Assembly: GCA_000247545.1 (NCBI GenBank)
Contig: CP003316.1
Location: 2,141,233 to 2,205,232 of the forward strand
Length of the DNA: 64,000 nucleotides
Direction of reading: 5' to 3'
DNA from: Pyrobaculum oguniense TE7
GTDB taxonomy: Archaea > Thermoproteota > Thermoprotei > Thermoproteales > Thermoproteaceae
Positions 62,198-64,000 of the stretch are shown here, piece by piece; position 1 is the stretch's first letter, and every line of letters starts with the position of its first letter. Both the position numbers and the translations under genes were made by a program. The notes below the pieces were generated by a model. The model did not search any database and was not told the origin of the DNA. It saw only the letters and a list, made by a program, of their open reading frames with translations.

Positions 62198-62504
62198 GTT
62201 CTGTTAATTTCAAAATCTCGCTTTGGCCGGGGTCGATCACTGCCAGTGCCATTATTTTATGCGGCCTCTTAGCCGCAGCGCCCAGCTCTATGCTCGAGCC
62301 GGGAAAAACAAATATCGGAATGCCGGCTAGTTTGGCGTAGTATTCAATATCGTCTTTTGCCCACTTAGGCGCGTTTGCCGCTATAATTACCAACTTAGGC
62401 GTACCCGCCAACAACGCTCTTTTCGTTTCTTCGAAGCCTATAACCACGCTTCCCGTGTTGATTGCTACTTGGAGCTCCCTGCCTATATCAATCACGAGGG
62501 CCAC
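62190..62504 (-). CDS. rpl30e: 50S ribosomal protein eL30
   Basis: A 104-residue eL30 of the L7Ae/L30e fold. [40 protein letters not shown] and [16 protein letters not shown] are the conserved kink-turn-binding stretches. It is part of the rpoA2-rpl30e-nusA order. Confidence 0.95.
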   Translation of the reverse strand: MALVIDIGRELQVAINTGSVVIGFEETKRALLAGTPKLVIIAANAPKWAKDDIEYYAKLAGIPIFVFPGSSIELGAAAKRPHKIMALAVIDPGQSEILKLTEHA

Positions 62505-62543
62505 TAAAAGCAGGCTTTAAAAAATTTACACCCACCGCGGCTG

Positions 62544-63692
62544 TTAGAACTGCATCAAAAGGCGCACGATGCCGGTACCAATGGGTATATACTTCCCCGC
62601 AATTATGCTCTCGACCACTCCCTTAAAGGCCTCCTCTTCGCCTCTTACAGAGGCCTCAATCAGCGTCTTGACGGTGACCTCAAAGGCGGCGCGCGCCAAT
62701 GGGGATTCCTTAGCCCCAACAACTCCGTGCCGTCCTATTGGCCTAAGCCTACCTGACCAAGTCATGGTGTCAGCAACCATGTACATATGCCTAATATCAA
62801 CATCTAGGCCTTGCTCGTCAAGAACCCTCTTGATTTCTTGTGCCACTAGAGCCCTGGCCGCCTCTATGCCTAACACCTCCTCCACCTCGTGGAGATCGTT
62901 GCTGTAGGTTCTCGTGGCGTCTACCTCCTCAAGTTGTAGCACCGCCTCCAAGTTTGTCCCCTCAGTTACGATAAACCATTCATCTGCTTTTGAGTCGTAC
63001 TGGAGCACCACCTTCCTCACTCCCTTTATCCCAGCTACTTTTATCTGCAGTATTTTATCTCTGACTTTTCTTAACTTGAAAATATCAGGCGAGGTAAGCG
63101 TAACTGTAATTGTGTGGCCACGGAAAGAAATTGATAAGTCCTTTCCCCTCGCCTTGCTGACAATCTTCTCGACCTCCTTTATGTTTAAACCTCTATACCT
63201 CAACTGCTCTGTGTCCAGCTCAATTGTGATTGCGCCACTTATATAATCTACATCCACCTCCTTTGCCAACATCTCTAGAGTCACTTGTTGTATCTTCTTT
63301 GCCACAGCCTCCGCCGCCTCTCGGCTCTTATTATGCGGAGGCTTCAAATAGATATACATCAAAGGCGTTGAGGGAGTCCTCCGGGCGTCTACCACCTCTA
63401 TAAGCCTCGGAAGACCACGCGCCATGGAGAACTCCCTCAGACCCGCGTAGTGGAAAGAGCGGAGGATCATCTGGGTGCCCGGCTCGCCTATCGACTGCGC
63501 CGTTACAATACCTATGGCCTCCCCAGGGTCTATCAACGAGTTTAGGTAAAGCCTCAGCACGCGGTATATGAGGCGGAGGGCCCTCTCATCGTCTAGATCC
63601 TTCACTGCGTTTTCAATCTCAGCGTACAGCGGCTTCGGCAATATGTGTTGTATTTTTGCCAAAAGCTCCTGCTTCGAGATCATCTTATCCAC
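62544..63692 (-). CDS. rpoA2: RNA polymerase subunit A'' (Rpo1C)
   Basis: A 382-residue C-terminal part of the split largest subunit. GIVTAQSIGEPGTQMILRSF (trigger-loop/bridge region) and HYAGLREFSMARGLPRLIEV are the key elements; HGVVGAKESPLARAAFEVTV and GIPIGTGIVRL-type PIGTGIVRLLMQF close the protein. It overlaps the end of rpoA1 by 13 bases. Confidence 0.97.
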   Translation of the reverse strand: MDKMISKQELLAKIQHILPKPLYAEIENAVKDLDDERALRLIYRVLRLYLNSLIDPGEAIGIVTAQSIGEPGTQMILRSFHYAGLREFSMARGLPRLIEVVDARRTPSTPLMYIYLKPPHNKSREAAEAVAKKIQQVTLEMLAKEVDVDYISGAITIELDTEQLRYRGLNIKEVEKIVSKARGKDLSISFRGHTITVTLTSPDIFKLRKVRDKILQIKVAGIKGVRKVVLQYDSKADEWFIVTEGTNLEAVLQLEEVDATRTYSNDLHEVEEVLGIEAARALVAQEIKRVLDEQGLDVDIRHMYMVADTMTWSGRLRPIGRHGVVGAKESPLARAAFEVTVKTLIEASVRGEEEAFKGVVESIIAGKYIPIGTGIVRLLMQF

Positions 63693-64000
63693 ATCTTGAG
63701 CAACTTTACGTCTGTGACCTTGCCGTGGTCTGAACGGCTCACATCAACGCCGTCTTCGCCGTATAGGGGCTGGAGTAGCATAGAGCCGCCAAACCTCACG
63801 GTCCCGTCGTAGGCCACGTAGACGTCTTGCAACGCGTTGATAAGACGCCTCTGCATGTAGCCTGACTGCGCCGTGCGCACCGCCGTGTCTATCAACCCAT
63901 CTCTACCTGCCGCCGCGTGGAAGAAATACTCAACAGGCGTGAGGCCGCACCTAAAGCAATGTTTAACAAAGCCCCCAGAAAAGGCGCCTATATCCCCCAC
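63680..64000 (-). CDS. rpoA1: RNA polymerase subunit A' C-terminal end (partial)
   Basis: The frame enters from the right edge and ends at 63680; about 106 residues are visible. GLTPVEYFFHAAAGRDGLID, TAVRTAQSGYMQRRLINALQ and the final GKVTDVKLLKMWIR belong to the largest RNA polymerase subunit just before the archaeal split point. The true start lies outside the window. Confidence 0.96.
   Translation of the reverse strand: MGDIGAFSGGFVKHCFRCGLTPVEYFFHAAAGRDGLIDTAVRTAQSGYMQRRLINALQDVYVAYDGTVRFGGSMLLQPLYGEDGVDVSRSDHGKVTDVKLLKMWIR

Overview
This window looks like a chromosomal segment of a hyperthermophilic crenarchaeon of the order Thermoproteales, most likely Pyrobaculum. The evidence is an archaeal information-processing gene set, an archaeal Orc1/Cdc6, an A-type ATP synthase, an EtfABCX cluster, many short box C/D guide RNAs packed around gene ends, a Ser tRNA with an encoded CCA and an intron, and a TATA box centred about 22-26 bases upstream of very many start codons, as expected for leaderless transcripts. 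The Cdc6 is close to, but as I recall it not identical with, the P. aerophilum protein of known structure, so another Pyrobaculum species is likely. No CRISPR array, insertion sequence or prophage was seen.

Layout. 1-7.6 kb: a TadC-like membrane protein (cut by the window edge), an acetyltransferase, pyrimidine genes pyrB and pyrF, DUF763, a phosphohexomutase, an FAD oxidoreductase and a PD-(D/E)XK nuclease. 7.3-11.3 kb: small zinc and membrane proteins, a circularly permuted GTPase, and A-ATPase genes (D, a 54-residue protein, K on the plus strand; H, C on the minus strand). 11.5-18.5 kb: a stomatin/NfeD operon, AMMECR1, an RNA m5C methyltransferase, MtnA and a RecB-like nuclease. 18.6-23.4 kb: a replication block (rfcS, rfcL, a 103-residue protein, cdc6, a winged-helix protein) next to rps7. 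23.5-27 kb: the fixC-fixX-etfB-etfA operon. 27-31 kb: a MoaD-MoaE fusion, a KaiC-like ATPase, small unknown proteins and PCNA. 31.2-35.7 kb: succinate dehydrogenase sdhABCD, a DUF364-like protein and a Nudix hydrolase. 35.7-39.5 kb: a very large secreted subtilisin whose N-terminus is split by two apparent single-base shifts. 39.5-48.4 kb: Pth2, a radical SAM/HhH protein, KH protein plus AspRS, Pcm, FEN-1, Cdc48, EF-1B and a zinc-ribbon protein. 48.4-52.4 kb: tRNA-Ser(CGA), a decayed RadA fragment, and a sugar-type ABC transporter lacking its ATPase. 52.3-58.5 kb: endonuclease V, a DUF357-RibL FAD synthase, UPF0179, Rio2, DUF460, SAM synthetase and an Sm-like protein. 58.5-64 kb: the RNA polymerase/ribosomal protein cluster (rpoN, rps9, rpl13, rpl18e, rpoD, rps12, nusA, rpl30e, rpoA2, rpoA1), interrupted by a 433-base gap.

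The strongest non-protein signal is a set of box C/D guide RNAs: four well supported (about 6.85, 23.5, 29.2 and 31.2 kb) and two weaker (11.35 and 13.8 kb). Nearly all show the C-12-D'-3-C'-12-D spacing, most have a TATA element about 25 bases upstream, and several overlap or abut the 3' ends of protein genes. Guides in two of them match the same conserved 530-loop stretch of 16S rRNA, three nucleotides apart. Other notable points are two operator-like perfect palindromes lying between TATA box and start codon (8053-8078 and 26925-26937), the twice-shifted subtilisin, the RadA fragment beside the tRNA, and a likely decayed gene inside the RNA polymerase cluster.
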